Source of the DNA: Listeria booriae
GTDB lineage: Bacteria > Bacillota > Bacilli > Lactobacillales > Listeriaceae
Direction: 5' to 3'
NCBI RefSeq assembly: GCF_000766865.1
Contig: NZ_JNFA01000024.1
Coordinates: 62,001-126,000 of the forward strand
DNA length: 64,000 nucleotides
The position numbers and the translations under genes were made by a program. Shown here piece by piece: positions 26,298 to 35,940 of this stretch. Every line of letters begins with the position of its first letter. Position 1 is the stretch's first letter. The notes beneath the pieces are model-generated. The model saw only the letters and a program-made list of their open reading frames with translations, was not told the origin of the DNA and did not search any database.

Positions 26298-28100
26298 TTA
26301 TTGATTGAAATAGAGAATATAGGCTCTGTTTGTCGTTCTTTCTGCTAGTGTATTTTCCTTCATTAACTTAATTTCTACACGGTCTTTTCCTTTGACTTGA
26401 TCTGGTTTTAAATACATCATAACTTTACCATCGACGATATTTGCTTGTGCGATATCATTAATGCGCGTTATTTTGTAAATGGAGTCTTTGGTAGCCGTTC
26501 CAGTGATGTAAGGGTTGGCGAGTTGTTCGTAGTTCAGGAAATAAGGATTTAACTTCATAGTGTAGGTTTTGTTAATATTTTCTGAACCGATAATGTCGAG
26601 AATTTCTGGAGTGTTGTCTTTAAATCGGTTGCCCCAAAATTCTAATACATCTAATTTGCAGCCATTGACATATAACCATTTACTAGTTTTGATGGGCCAA
26701 TCTTTTACACTGATAAGATTATTGATGAAAGTAAGGCTCTGCGTGTCGATAGAACCGCGCAAACCTGGATCGCCTTTTCTGACTTCGACGATTGTTTTGA
26801 AATAGTTCCAAATGTCACCTTGGATGTCAATCGTGTTTTCGTCGATAATGATACCGTTGCTGTTTTCGTCTGCTTCTGCATTGAAAATACGAAATGGATA
26901 CATAATGGTGCCGCTACTTCCAACTGTAAAGGTATTTTGTTTGATATAAATATTTTTAGAGCCTTGTTCTAGTGTTCCTTCTGACTTTATATTGACATCT
27001 AAAAAACTGTAGGCATCTGGGGAGGTGAGCTGTACATCATTGCCAATAACCTCAGAATCTTTTGTTCCTGGTAAACGAATAGCGGAGTACATAATGGATT
27101 GTGTGTTTGTGACGCCGTATTTTGCAAGGACAGCATTATTCGGATTTTTCTTTCCTTCTGAAACGCTAAGCTGATTGTTCTTTATGAAAATGCCTTCGTT
27201 TGCTGGTCCGTATGAATAGATTCCGGAATCATTGTTAGTTGTCTGGCTAGCTTTCTCTTTCGTCATGCCCTCGTTAATGAGTTGGAAATAATGAAGCACT
27301 CCGAAGCGCTGAAGCCAGTCTTTCATATTATTATTTTCAATCGTGATGTTTTTATTTCCTAAGTACATGAAGATGGAGGATCTTCCGACGTTGGTGATTG
27401 TGTTATTTTTGATTGTGATATCGGAACTTGTTTGTAGGGAAATGCCGTTTTTTGCTCCGATGTTCTTGATGGTGTTATTGGTTACGGTTACATTTTCTGC
27501 ATCGCCTAGAAATATGCCTGAATCACCTTTTAGTTCCCCATCTAGGATAAGGTTTGAGAAGGTCAGATTTTTATTTGTACGTGGTGTGTTAGGAGTATAT
27601 TTTCCTGAATATTTATTGCTTATTTCGATAAATGAAAAATTCTTTTTGTTGGTATCGAGCGCGGTTCCCTTACCATATTCTTGAATGGCATCTGCGTTAA
27701 TATCAATTGTTGGCACGGTATTTGGATTCATTCCCATGGACATGTTTTTCATCGTCAGGTTGCTAACGCCAAGACCTGTATCCGCTGGTATTTGAATGTA
27801 CGGTGAGACAAAGCCTTTATCTATATAGAGTTTAGTGGCGTACATATCTTCCCCTTGAATTGTAATATTGGATTTTACCATGATTTCGCCGCTTAGATAG
27901 TAGGTACCTTTTGGAATCGTAATCGTTTCGCCTGTACTTGCTGCATTGATTGCTTTTTGTAGCGTTGCTTTATTTTGGGTGGCTGCGCTTTCATTGTTTG
28001 GGACTAAACTTACTGTGCTCGCATTTGCATTGATTGAAAAGAACAGTGTTGCAAATAACAAAATCATGAAGGCTCCCCAAATTTTAGCTATTGTTTTCAT
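26298..28100 (-). CDS. secreted right-handed beta-helix protein
   Basis: 600 residues with a signal peptide (MKTIAKIWGAFMILLFATLF, cleavage probably after NANA near 28). Residues ~40-90 (ATLQKAINAASTGETITIPKG then GTYYLSGEIMVKSNITIQGE) are the standard entry to a pectate-lyase-like coil, followed by many Asn-rich turns such as VTNNTIKNIG, ITIKNNTITNVG and ITIENNNMKDW. There is no LPXTG, lipobox or cell-wall repeat, so it should be freely secreted. Substrate is unknown; the fold is used by polysaccharide lyases, epimerases and some adhesins. AGAGAGGAG precedes the ATG. It looks more AT-rich than the neighbouring genes. Confidence 0.82.
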   Translation of the reverse strand: MKTIAKIWGAFMILLFATLFFSINANASTVSLVPNNESAATQNKATLQKAINAASTGETITIPKGTYYLSGEIMVKSNITIQGEDMYATKLYIDKGFVSPYIQIPADTGLGVSNLTMKNMSMGMNPNTVPTIDINADAIQEYGKGTALDTNKKNFSFIEISNKYSGKYTPNTPRTNKNLTFSNLILDGELKGDSGIFLGDAENVTVTNNTIKNIGAKNGISLQTSSDITIKNNTITNVGRSSIFMYLGNKNITIENNNMKDWLQRFGVLHYFQLINEGMTKEKASQTTNNDSGIYSYGPANEGIFIKNNQLSVSEGKKNPNNAVLAKYGVTNTQSIMYSAIRLPGTKDSEVIGNDVQLTSPDAYSFLDVNIKSEGTLEQGSKNIYIKQNTFTVGSSGTIMYPFRIFNAEADENSNGIIIDENTIDIQGDIWNYFKTIVEVRKGDPGLRGSIDTQSLTFINNLISVKDWPIKTSKWLYVNGCKLDVLEFWGNRFKDNTPEILDIIGSENINKTYTMKLNPYFLNYEQLANPYITGTATKDSIYKITRINDIAQANIVDGKVMMYLKPDQVKGKDRVEIKLMKENTLAERTTNRAYILYFNQ

Positions 28101-28448
28101 AAAAAAACTCCTCTCTAACTAATTAGTGTGTAAAGACTGGGCAAAGTGTTAGCAGAATAGATTACATGAAAGAGGAAAAGAGATATGCAGTGATTAAAGT
28201 GTATTAAAGGTAATATTAAGTTTAATTATGTACTTTATTAACGGCCTCCTTATTAATAATATGTATTTTATGTTACATAATGAATTGTATCTTATTCTGT
28301 TATATTTTTCAAGTTAAAATTTGAACAATAATGGATAAGTTGGAAATAGGTGTGCGGTGCTAGGAAAAGGTTCCATACTTTTTCTATATTAAAAGCGTGA
28401 TGTTTTGGGTATAATGTAAGATATACTGTATAAAAAGGTGGTTGGAGT
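28101..28448. other. 348-bp AT-rich divergent intergenic region
   Basis: No ORF. It contains the 13-bp palindrome TTATGT-T-ACATAA (28268-28280) and a TATAAT at 28410-28415 upstream of the calcium-pump gene, without a clear -35. The rest is very AT-rich and probably holds the promoter of the beta-helix gene on the minus strand. Confidence 0.5.
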
Positions 28449-31097
28449 ATGCACATGTATCAGAAGGAAGCCGAAGAAGTATTAGAAGAATTAGAAACTT
28501 CTGCGAAAACGGGGTTATCGACAGCGGAGGTCAAGCTGCGGTTAGAGCGGGATGGTTATAATGAATTGAAGGATAAATTGAAGGACCCGCTTTGGAAACT
28601 GTTTTTAGAAACGTTTAAGGATCCGATGGTTATTGTTTTATTGGCGGCAGCAGTCGTGCAAATTTTGCTTGGTGAAGTTGTGGAGTCGCTTATTATCTTT
28701 GCTGTGTTGATTTTGAACTCGGTGATTAGTGTGGTGCAGACACGGAAGGCGGAAGGGTCGCTTGATGCGCTGAAGGAAATGTCGGCGCCGGAAGCCAAGG
28801 TGATTCGAAATGGCGAGAAGTTGACGTTGCCGGCTCGGGAACTTGTGAAGGGCGACATTGTTTTGCTGGATGCTGGGGACTTTATTCCGGCGGATGGTCG
28901 TATTATTGAGAGCGGTTCGCTGAAAGTCGATGAAGGCATGCTGACGGGGGAATCGGAAGCGGTCGAGAAACATGTGGCGATGATTGGCGAGGAAGCGGCT
29001 TTAGGTGATCGTAAAAACATGGTATTCAGCGGGGCGCTAGTTGTGTACGGACGCGGTGCTTTTGTTGTGACGGGAACGGGCGGCGATACGGAAATCGGAA
29101 AAATCGCGGGCTTGTTGGAAAGCGCAGAAGCGAAACAAACGCCATTGCAGCAAAAATTGGAGAGCTTTAGTAAAAAACTCGGAATCGGGATTTTGCTGTT
29201 ATGTATTTTGATTTTTGCGATTGAGGCTGGACGGGTTTGGCTTGGTGGCGGCAGCGGGGACATGACGAAGGCGATTTTGAATGCGTTTATGTTTGCGGTA
29301 GCGGTAGCTGTTGCGGCGATTCCGGAGGCGTTGTCTTCGATTGTGACGATTGTGCTTTCGGTTGGGACGAACAAGATGGCGAAGCGGCACGCGATTATTC
29401 GGAAGCTTCCTGCGGTTGAGACGCTGGGCTCGACGAGTGTTATTTGTACGGATAAGACTGGGACGCTGACGCAAAATAAGATGACGGTTGTGGATTATTA
29501 TTTGCCAGATGGTACGCAAGAAGTTTTTCCAGATACGCCGGATACGTGGTCGGAGGGAGAGCGTCGTTTGATTCATATCGCGGTGCTTTGTAATGACTCG
29601 AATATTAACGAAGAAGGTTTGGAATTGGGGGACCCGACGGAGGTTGCGCTGATTGCGTTTAGTAATAAGAACAACAAGGATTATAATGAGATTAGAGAAC
29701 GCTACATGCGTGAGGCGGAGATTCCTTTTGACTCGGAACGGAAGTTGATGTCGACGGTGCATACGTTTGATACGCAAAAAGCAATGTTGACAAAAGGTGG
29801 GCCTGATGTTGTCTTCGCGCGTTGTAGTCAAGTGTTTTTAGATGGGAAAGAGCAGCCGCTGACGGAGGAATTGAAGGCGAGTTTGATGGAGGCCAACGAG
29901 CGGTTCTCGAATCAGGCGTTGCGGGTATTGGCTTATGCGTATAAGCGTTTGGATAGTTCGCAGGCGGATATTGATTTAGACGATGAGCATGATTTGGTGT
30001 TGGTTGGTTTGACGGCAATGATTGATCCGCCACGTGAAGCGGTTTATGCGTCGATTGAGGAATCGAAGAAAGCTGGCATTCGGACGGTAATGATTACGGG
30101 TGACCATAAAACAACAGCGCAAGCGATTGGACGGGATATTGGTTTGATGGCAGAAGACGATATTGCGTTAACAGGGCAAGAGCTAGACGCATTGTCAGAA
30201 CAAGAATTGGATGAAAAACTAGAACATATTTCCGTCTACGCACGTGTGTCTCCGGAAAATAAAATTCGGATCGTGAAAGCTTGGCAGAAAAAAGGTAAAG
30301 TAACATCGATGACGGGTGATGGTGTCAATGATGCGCCGGCCTTGAAACAAGCGGATATTGGTGTGGCAATGGGAAGTGGGACGGATGTTGCCAAAGATGC
30401 TTCGGCGATGGTCTTGACGGATGATAATTTTGTCTCTATTGTGAGCGCGGTAGAAGTTGGCCGTACTGTTTTTGATAATATTAAAAAAGCGATTGCGTAC
30501 TTGTTTGCAGGAAATTTAGGCGCGATTATTGCGATTCTTTTCGCTCTAGTTTTTGACTGGATCAATCCATTTACAGCGCTACAATTGCTATTTATCAACT
30601 TGGTCAACGATTCCTTGCCAGCGATTGCACTCGGAATGGAAAAAGCAGAACCAGATGTGATGGAACGCAAGCCTCGGGATATTAAGGAAGGCATTTTTGC
30701 AGGCGGTACGATGCAAGCCGTTATTACGCGTGGTTTGTTGATTGGTGTGGCGGTTATTATTTCGCAATACATCGGGTTGCAACACTCGCCAGAAATTAGC
30801 GTAGCGATGGCATTTACAACATTGATTCTAGCGCGGACTTTACAAACTTTTGCGGCACGCTCGAATAAACAGACCGCTTTTGAAGCAGGATTTTTCAGTA
30901 ATAAATATGTCATTTATGCCGTGCTTGTATGCTTTGTTTTATATGGTATAACAGTACTTCCAGGTGCACGCGAAATCTTCTCCATCCCAGAAACATTCGG
31001 TCTTAGCGAATGGGGAATTGCAGCAGGATTAGCCTTGGCAGCCGTTATTTTAATGGAACTTGGCAAAATTGTGAGCCGTCTTTTCAAAAAAGCATAA
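28449..31097 (+). CDS. P-type Ca2+-ATPase, LMCA1 ortholog
   Basis: An 882-residue SERCA-like pump that exports Ca2+ from the cytoplasm with ATP. Phosphorylation site ICTDKTGTLTQ (Asp335), actuator loop TGES near residue 166, hinge TGDGVNDAP (622-630). The Ca2+ site II residues are Glu293 (VAAIPEAL), Asn717 and Asp721 (NLVND), and Arg796 (TLILARTLQT) stands in the place of a site I ligand. This matches, with a one-residue offset, L. monocytogenes LMCA1 (lmo0841), which binds a single Ca2+ and tolerates alkaline conditions. ATG at 28449 follows AAGGTGG; an ATG two codons later is also possible. A strong terminator follows. Confidence 0.93.
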   Translation: MHMYQKEAEEVLEELETSAKTGLSTAEVKLRLERDGYNELKDKLKDPLWKLFLETFKDPMVIVLLAAAVVQILLGEVVESLIIFAVLILNSVISVVQTRKAEGSLDALKEMSAPEAKVIRNGEKLTLPARELVKGDIVLLDAGDFIPADGRIIESGSLKVDEGMLTGESEAVEKHVAMIGEEAALGDRKNMVFSGALVVYGRGAFVVTGTGGDTEIGKIAGLLESAEAKQTPLQQKLESFSKKLGIGILLLCILIFAIEAGRVWLGGGSGDMTKAILNAFMFAVAVAVAAIPEALSSIVTIVLSVGTNKMAKRHAIIRKLPAVETLGSTSVICTDKTGTLTQNKMTVVDYYLPDGTQEVFPDTPDTWSEGERRLIHIAVLCNDSNINEEGLELGDPTEVALIAFSNKNNKDYNEIRERYMREAEIPFDSERKLMSTVHTFDTQKAMLTKGGPDVVFARCSQVFLDGKEQPLTEELKASLMEANERFSNQALRVLAYAYKRLDSSQADIDLDDEHDLVLVGLTAMIDPPREAVYASIEESKKAGIRTVMITGDHKTTAQAIGRDIGLMAEDDIALTGQELDALSEQELDEKLEHISVYARVSPENKIRIVKAWQKKGKVTSMTGDGVNDAPALKQADIGVAMGSGTDVAKDASAMVLTDDNFVSIVSAVEVGRTVFDNIKKAIAYLFAGNLGAIIAILFALVFDWINPFTALQLLFINLVNDSLPAIALGMEKAEPDVMERKPRDIKEGIFAGGTMQAVITRGLLIGVAVIISQYIGLQHSPEISVAMAFTTLILARTLQTFAARSNKQTAFEAGFFSNKYVIYAVLVCFVLYGITVLPGAREIFSIPETFGLSEWGIAAGLALAAVILMELGKIVSRLFKKA

Positions 31098-31101
31098 CAT
31101 G

Positions 31102-31143
31102 AAAAAATCGTATGTCGCGAGATTTCGCTGCATACGATTTTTT
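31102..31143. terminator. bidirectional terminator after the calcium pump
   Basis: A 13-bp perfect stem, AAAAAATCGTATG (31102-31114) with 31131-31143, T-rich on both ends, lies between convergent genes. Confidence 0.85.
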
Positions 31144-31146
31144 TAA

Positions 31147-31434
31147 TTATTTACTTAACCAAGCATTCATACCGCCAATCACATTTTCGCATTGAAAACC
31201 GCGGGCGCTTAAGTATTCGCAGGCTTGTGTGGAGCGATTGCCGGAATAACAAATGATGCTGTAAATCGTGTTTGGGTCTAGCTCTTCTACGAAATTTGGT
31301 AAACCGATTAATGGGATATTGCGCACGCCTTCAATGTGTACCTCGTTAAAATCAGCCGTATCGCGTACATCGATAATATTTTCCGCCGCACGACTTTCCA
31401 GTTCTTCTACAGAAATAAGATTGAAACTCATCAT
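31147..31434 (-). CDS. single-domain rhodanese-like protein
   Basis: 95 residues covering one rhodanese domain: SVEELES at the start, IIDVRDTADFNEVHIEG with the DVR motif, and the active loop ICYSGNRSTQAC, whose first Cys would carry the persulfide. Family members move sulfane sulfur from thiosulfate or other donors to thiols; physiological donors here are unknown. AGAGGGG precedes two adjacent ATGs, so the start is uncertain by one codon. It is 72 bp downstream of the DUF1294 gene on the same strand and may share its transcript. Confidence 0.85.
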   Translation of the reverse strand: MMSFNLISVEELESRAAENIIDVRDTADFNEVHIEGVRNIPLIGLPNFVEELDPNTIYSIICYSGNRSTQACEYLSARGFQCENVIGGMNAWLSK

Positions 31435-31506
31435 AAAAACCCCTCTCGAATGCCTCCATTTTAAAGGATGAATGCGTTGAAAGACAAATCCTCTGCTTGT
31501 GAAAAA

Positions 31507-31782
31507 CTACTGAAAATACGTATATAAGTAGAAAATGACACCGACATGCAGGACAATGGCTAGCGGTACGAGAATTTTGAACTTCCATTTATGTGTTTTG
31601 TGGTGAAAAAAATACATCCCAATCCACGAACCAATTCCGCCACCCAAAAAAGCACATAATAATAACGTTGCTTCTGGAATACGCCATTGATGTTTCTGCG
31701 CCTTCGCTTTATCAATTCCCATCGTTGCAAATCCAATCACATTTATCATTATATAATAAGCACTAGCAAGTAAAAGTAACAT
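31507..31782 (-). CDS. DUF1294 small membrane protein
   Basis: 91 residues with three to four hydrophobic segments and the family's central text NVIGFATMGIDKAKAQKHQW, RIPEATLLLCAFLGGGIGSW and FFHHKTHKWKFK. DUF1294 proteins have no known function. AGGAGG precedes the ATG at 31782. The rhodanese gene follows on the same strand. Confidence 0.8.
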   Translation of the reverse strand: MLLLLASAYYIMINVIGFATMGIDKAKAQKHQWRIPEATLLLCAFLGGGIGSWIGMYFFHHKTHKWKFKILVPLAIVLHVGVIFYLYTYFQ

Positions 31783-31865
31783 AAAATCCTCCTAAATAAG
31801 TAAGTTTAAAAGTGGCAATTAAATCGAAACAAGCTATAATTATACCATATTAATAAAGAAGGGAA

Positions 31866-32561
31866 GTGGGGATAATCAGGACACTTCGGGATTATGGTAT
31901 ATTTGTAGGCATGACCATTGTTCGACCAGTAAGAACGAGCATGCAAGCAGAAAAAAGACACGGCGCGTTCGGCTTACTACATATTGTATTATTTGTACTG
32001 TGCCTAACATTACAATACGCTTGGAATATGCGCGACTTAATTATTAACTCACTGCAAAACTATCCTATTTTTCAACGAGTGATTATGTCGATTTTTGTAT
32101 CATCGGGGCAGGTGTTACTTTATATTTTAGTCATGATGTTGCTCAATGTGACCGTAGTATGGCTAGCGGTTCGCTATGTGATGGGAATTAGAGAGGTTAG
32201 CTTTCTAAAATGCGCAGCTGGAATCGGCGGGATGATGACGTTCCCACTCGTTCTAATGTTACTTTCACTCCTTGCTACATGGTGGATTTCAACACTTGTT
32301 TCTGTATTATTATGCATTGTAGCGCTCTTATTTTTGCCATTTGCGATGATGTATTTTATTATCGGACATTACGAAAAATCGCGCGTAGACGTTTATTGGA
32401 TCAGCATCCTTGTGTTTGTTGTCGTTGCTTTTATAACGATCGAAGGCATGATTTTACTCGTACAGCTTTTTACAGCCAATGTACACCAACTGATGGCAGA
32501 AATGCACCAAGCCATTGTCAACTGGCTAGACACGATAAAAGCGCGCATACCAACAAGATAA
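31866..32561 (+). CDS. multi-pass membrane protein, possibly Yip1-like
   Basis: 231 residues with about five hydrophobic segments (near 35-55, 75-100, 115-140, 145-165, 180-205) and a soluble amphipathic C-terminus. The start SMQAEKRHGAFGLLHIVLFV and the positions of helices resemble Yip1-domain proteins, but I am not certain. The GTG at 31866 sits very close behind AGAAGG; a later ATG at 31911 is an alternative. The ridA promoter lies just after the stop. Confidence 0.6.
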   Translation: MGIIRTLRDYGIFVGMTIVRPVRTSMQAEKRHGAFGLLHIVLFVLCLTLQYAWNMRDLIINSLQNYPIFQRVIMSIFVSSGQVLLYILVMMLLNVTVVWLAVRYVMGIREVSFLKCAAGIGGMMTFPLVLMLLSLLATWWISTLVSVLLCIVALLFLPFAMMYFIIGHYEKSRVDVYWISILVFVVVAFITIEGMILLVQLFTANVHQLMAEMHQAIVNWLDTIKARIPTR

Positions 32562-32564
32562 AAA

Positions 32565-32593
32565 TTGCAAAACTATCTGAATTCGCATACAAT
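32565..32593 (+). promoter_or_regulatory. ridA promoter, twin of the MetE-like gene promoter
   Basis: -35 TTGCAA (32565-32570), 17 bp, -10 TACAAT (32588-32593). Over 31 bp (32565-32595) only two bases differ from the promoter at 39988-40018, and both differences fall in the spacer. Confidence 0.7.
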
Positions 32594-32628
32594 ACAAAGA
32601 TACGACATCATATTTAGGAGGATTTTTT

Positions 32629-33006
32629 ATGACAAAAGAAATTATTCATACCGATCAAGCACCAAAAGCACTTGGTCCATACTCACAAGCAGTAAAAGTG
32701 AACGGGTTTATTTATGCATCTGGGCAGCTAGGCATTGATCCTGCAACGGGCGTTATGGCGACAGGCGTGGAAGCACAAACAAAACAAGCCTTTGCGAACA
32801 TCCAAGCAGTTCTAGAAGCTGGCGGCTCAAGCCTAGATAAAATCGTAAAAACAACCGTCTTATTCAAAGACTTGAACAATTTTGTCGCAGTGAATGAAAT
32901 TTACGCATCTTTCTTCGAAGGTGACTACCCAGCTCGTAGCGCATTCCAAGTAGCGAAATTACCGAACGATGCAGACATCGAAATCGAAGTTATCGCCGAA
33001 GCATAA
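32629..33006 (+). CDS. ridA: RidA family reactive imine/enamine deaminase
   Basis: 125-residue YjgF/YER057c/UK114 protein, a trimer that hydrolyses 2-aminoacrylate and related imines released by PLP enzymes such as cysteine and serine dehydratases, giving keto acids and ammonia. It shows the family texts APKALGPYSQAVKVNGFIYA, SGQLGIDPATG and SAFQVAKLPNDADIEIEVIA; the catalytic Arg is Arg105-like in the PARSAFQV segment. AGGAGG precedes the ATG. Its promoter is nearly identical to that of the MetE-like gene, suggesting shared control. Confidence 0.92.
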   Translation: MTKEIIHTDQAPKALGPYSQAVKVNGFIYASGQLGIDPATGVMATGVEAQTKQAFANIQAVLEAGGSSLDKIVKTTVLFKDLNNFVAVNEIYASFFEGDYPARSAFQVAKLPNDADIEIEVIAEA

Positions 33007-33023
33007 AATAAAAATTTGGTATT

Positions 33024-33061
33024 AAAAGCCTTGAAGTAACGCTTTATTTCGGGGCTTTTTT
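33024..33061 (+). terminator. ridA terminator
   Basis: AAAAGCC (33024-33030) pairs with GGCTTTT (33053-33059) plus flanking pairs, followed by a T-run. Confidence 0.65.
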
Positions 33062-33140
33062 ACGTTTTCAGGAATCTCTTATCTGATTTGGGTATTTTCA
33101 ATAAGGTTACGTTATGATAAAATCGAGAATGTGTTACAAC

Positions 33141-33169
33141 TTGAGACAATAAACTGGAATTAATATACA
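33141..33169 (+). promoter_or_regulatory. promoter of the glutamine transporter operon
   Basis: -35 TTGAGA (33141-33146), 17 bp, -10 TATACA (33164-33169), just upstream of GGGGGAGG. Confidence 0.6.
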
Positions 33170-33193
33170 TAAGCACATATGGGGGAGGAAATA

Positions 33194-34627
33194 ATGAAAA
33201 AGACAAAATTAGGACTACTACTTCTATCATTTATTGCAGTATTCGCGATGGTCGCAGGAAGCTTTGTACCAGTTGCCCATGCGGCTGACGAAAAAGTATA
33301 TGAGATCGGAACAGACGAAACATTCGCACCATTTGAATTCCAAAATAAAGACGGCGAGCTTGTCGGTATCGATATGGATATTTTAAAAGCTATTGCCAAA
33401 GATCAAGATTTTAAATACAAAGTAAAGCCACTCGGTTTTAATGCCGCAGTTCAGGCGCTTTCAAGCAATCAAGTCGATGGTGTCATTGCAGGAATGAGCA
33501 TCACCGACGAGCGTAAACAAAAGTTCGACTTCTCAGATCCGTATTTTGAATCCGGCGTTGTAATGGCCATCAAAAAAGGCGACGACGCAATTTCCTCATA
33601 CAAAGACTTAAAAGGCAAAAAAGTAGCCGTTAAAACAGGCACAGAAGGCTACGCATTCGCAGAAGCTAACAAAGACAAATACGGTTACACATTAGTACCG
33701 TTCGACGATTCAGCGAGCATGTACGCAGACGTCCGCACAGGAAACTCAGCAGCATGTTTCGATGATTATCCAGTGCTTGCTTACGGTGTGAAACAAGGCA
33801 ACGGTCTTGACATCGTAACAGATAAAGAAAAAGGAAACTCATACGGTTTTGCAGTAAACAAAGGGCAAAATCAAGAATTACTAACGAAATTCAACGCAGG
33901 ACTTGCGAACATTAAAGCAAGCGGCGAATATAAAAAAATTGTCGATACATACATCGGCAGCAATGAAGCTCAGAAATCATTTTGGGATATTCTTGTAGAA
34001 AGTATGCCAGCCTTATTGTTAGGCCTGTGGTACACGATTAAATTAACGCTAATTTCTCTTGTTTTTGCAGCAATTTTAGGACTTGTATTTGGTTTCCTAA
34101 AAGTTAGCCGCAACAAGTTCTTACGCGGTATCGCGACAGTATACGTCGATATTTTCCGTGGGATTCCGTTGATTGTTTTGGCATTCTTTATTTACTTTGG
34201 GATTCCAGAGGCAATGGGCTTCAAGATGGACGCAACCGTTGCCGCTGTTATCACGCTGAGTCTGAACGCAGGGGCTTACATTACCGAAATTATCCGTGGC
34301 GGAATTCAAGCCGTTGATAAAGGGCAAATGGAAGCAGGGCGCTCACTCGGTCTACCGTACGGCAAAACAATGAGCAAAATCATTTTACCGCAAGCCGTTC
34401 GCGTTATGATTCCATCGTTCATCAATCAGTTTGTCATTACGTTGAAAGATACATCGATTATGAGTGTTATCGGTCTTGTCGAACTAACACAATCCGGTAA
34501 AATCATTATCGCGCGTACATTCGAGTCATCCACCGTTTGGCTCATTGTCGCGATTATGTACCTCATCGTGATTACCGCGCTAACAAAACTATCAAACGTG
34601 ATGGAACGGAGGGTAAACAATGACTAA
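33194..34627 (+). CDS. fused amino-acid (glutamine) binding protein and ABC permease
   Basis: A 477-residue fusion. Residues 1-32 are a signal peptide ([20 protein letters not shown], ending AHA), ~38-265 a family 3 solute-binding domain ([39 protein letters not shown]) and ~275-477 an inner-membrane permease with the EAA loop [19 protein letters not shown]. Having the receptor tethered to the permease is the GlnP-type design. By memory it matches lmo0847, the glutamine importer. The ATG at 33194 follows GGGGGAGG; an ATG 15 bp earlier lies inside that site. The ATPase gene overlaps its end by 8 bp. Confidence 0.92.
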   Translation: MKKTKLGLLLLSFIAVFAMVAGSFVPVAHAADEKVYEIGTDETFAPFEFQNKDGELVGIDMDILKAIAKDQDFKYKVKPLGFNAAVQALSSNQVDGVIAGMSITDERKQKFDFSDPYFESGVVMAIKKGDDAISSYKDLKGKKVAVKTGTEGYAFAEANKDKYGYTLVPFDDSASMYADVRTGNSAACFDDYPVLAYGVKQGNGLDIVTDKEKGNSYGFAVNKGQNQELLTKFNAGLANIKASGEYKKIVDTYIGSNEAQKSFWDILVESMPALLLGLWYTIKLTLISLVFAAILGLVFGFLKVSRNKFLRGIATVYVDIFRGIPLIVLAFFIYFGIPEAMGFKMDATVAAVITLSLNAGAYITEIIRGGIQAVDKGQMEAGRSLGLPYGKTMSKIILPQAVRVMIPSFINQFVITLKDTSIMSVIGLVELTQSGKIIIARTFESSTVWLIVAIMYLIVITALTKLSNVMERRVNND

Positions 34628-35348
34628 ACTCAAAGTCACCGATTTAAAGAAAAGCTTTGGTACCAATGAAGTGTTAAAAGGCATCAATCTAGAAGTAGCA
34701 GAAGGCGAAGTGGTCTGCGTCATCGGCCCATCCGGCTCCGGAAAAAGTACCTTCTTGCGCTGCATGAATCACTTAGAAGAAATCACAGCCGGCGAAGTCA
34801 TCGTAGACGATTTCAACATCACCGACAAAAAAACAGACATCAACAAAGTCCGCGAAAACATCGGCATGGTATTCCAACATTTCAACTTGTTTCCGCACAT
34901 GTCCGTACTAAAAAACATCACATTAGCACCAACCGAACTAAGTAAAAAATCAAAAGCCGAAGCAGAAAAAGTTGGGATGGAACTCTTAGCCCGCGTCGGC
35001 CTATCCGATAAAGCAAATGCGTTCCCAAGCCAGCTATCCGGTGGTCAAAAACAGCGCGTAGCAATCGCCCGTGCCCTGGCGATGAATCCAGATATTATGC
35101 TGTTTGACGAACCAACATCCGCACTCGATCCAGAAATGGTCGGCGAAGTGTTAGGCGTTATGAAAGACCTTGCCAAAGAAGGCATGACAATGATGGTCGT
35201 CACACATGAAATGGGATTTGCCAAAGAAGTCGGCGATCGCGTCATCTTCATGGACGGCGGTTACATCGTTGAAGAAGGTACACCAGAGCAAGTTTTTGAT
35301 GCACCGAAACACGAACGGACGATTAGTTTTTTGGAGAAAGTTTTATAA
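34620..35348 (+). CDS. glnQ: amino-acid ABC transporter ATPase (GlnQ-like)
   Basis: 242 residues that energise the fused binding protein/permease encoded just upstream. Walker [11 protein letters not shown]-loop [13 protein letters not shown] (typical of polar amino acid importers), signature QLSGGQKQR, Walker [13 protein letters not shown], and H-loop VVTHEMGFA are all present. The start overlaps the previous gene by 8 bp, so the two are translated together. Matches lmo0848 by context. Confidence 0.93.
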   Translation: MTKLKVTDLKKSFGTNEVLKGINLEVAEGEVVCVIGPSGSGKSTFLRCMNHLEEITAGEVIVDDFNITDKKTDINKVRENIGMVFQHFNLFPHMSVLKNITLAPTELSKKSKAEAEKVGMELLARVGLSDKANAFPSQLSGGQKQRVAIARALAMNPDIMLFDEPTSALDPEMVGEVLGVMKDLAKEGMTMMVVTHEMGFAKEVGDRVIFMDGGYIVEEGTPEQVFDAPKHERTISFLEKVL

Positions 35349-35355
35349 ACAACAG

Positions 35356-35384
35356 AACCACTTGCTGCGGCGGGTGGTTTTTTG
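35356..35384 (+). terminator. terminator of the glutamine transporter operon
   Basis: AACCAC (35356-35361) pairs with GTGGTT (35374-35379), followed by Ts. Confidence 0.6.
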
Positions 35385-35456
35385 CTATTTCATCACCACA
35401 CGTTTTGTGATAAAATGAACATAACGCTATTTATGACAACTAAAGGAGTGAACATT

Positions 35457-35933
35457 ATGAAAAAGTGGAAAATTATTTTGTTAGTCATATCTCTCCTAAT
35501 TGTGCTACCAATTCTCGCTTATATCGGCTACATTCATTTCCGCACAACGCAGGCAGAAAATCGGATAGACGAAACAATCGCAGCTTCAAAAATTCCAGAA
35601 GACGAGGTTATAGTTGTTGAAAAAATAATGTATAACTCAAAAGTCTTTGCCTACGAATGGTTTCCCAAATCCATTACAACTAAAAAAGATTATGCTAACT
35701 GGAAAAAAATCGTGACAGAAAAGCAACAATTTTTAAATGGAGTGAAGTTGACAAATAAAAATAAAAGCAGACTGGATTCACCGAAAAATTGTGAACTTAA
35801 GTATAGTTTTGTATACGAGTCAGATAGTAAATCTGTTAGCTCATCGTATTCCTATGCAGACAATGAAGCTATACCTAGTCAAGTGAAGGAGTACTTTTCT
35901 TATACAATACTGGCAAACAAGTCTTTTAAATAA
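35457..35933 (+). CDS. DUF3139-like secreted or membrane-tethered protein
   Basis: 158 residues with one N-terminal hydrophobic helix (MKKWKIILLVISLLIVLPIL) and an extracytoplasmic part containing AENRIDETIAASKIPEDEVI, similar in layout to the DUF3139 (YxeA-neighbour) proteins of Bacillus; the family call is tentative and no function is known. AAGGAG sits 8 bases before the ATG at 35457, so the longer reading frame is not used. It is flanked by its own terminator at 35941-35975 and is more AT-rich than its neighbours. Confidence 0.6.
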   Translation: MKKWKIILLVISLLIVLPILAYIGYIHFRTTQAENRIDETIAASKIPEDEVIVVEKIMYNSKVFAYEWFPKSITTKKDYANWKKIVTEKQQFLNGVKLTNKNKSRLDSPKNCELKYSFVYESDSKSVSSSYSYADNEAIPSQVKEYFSYTILANKSFK

Positions 35934-35940
35934 AATAAAG

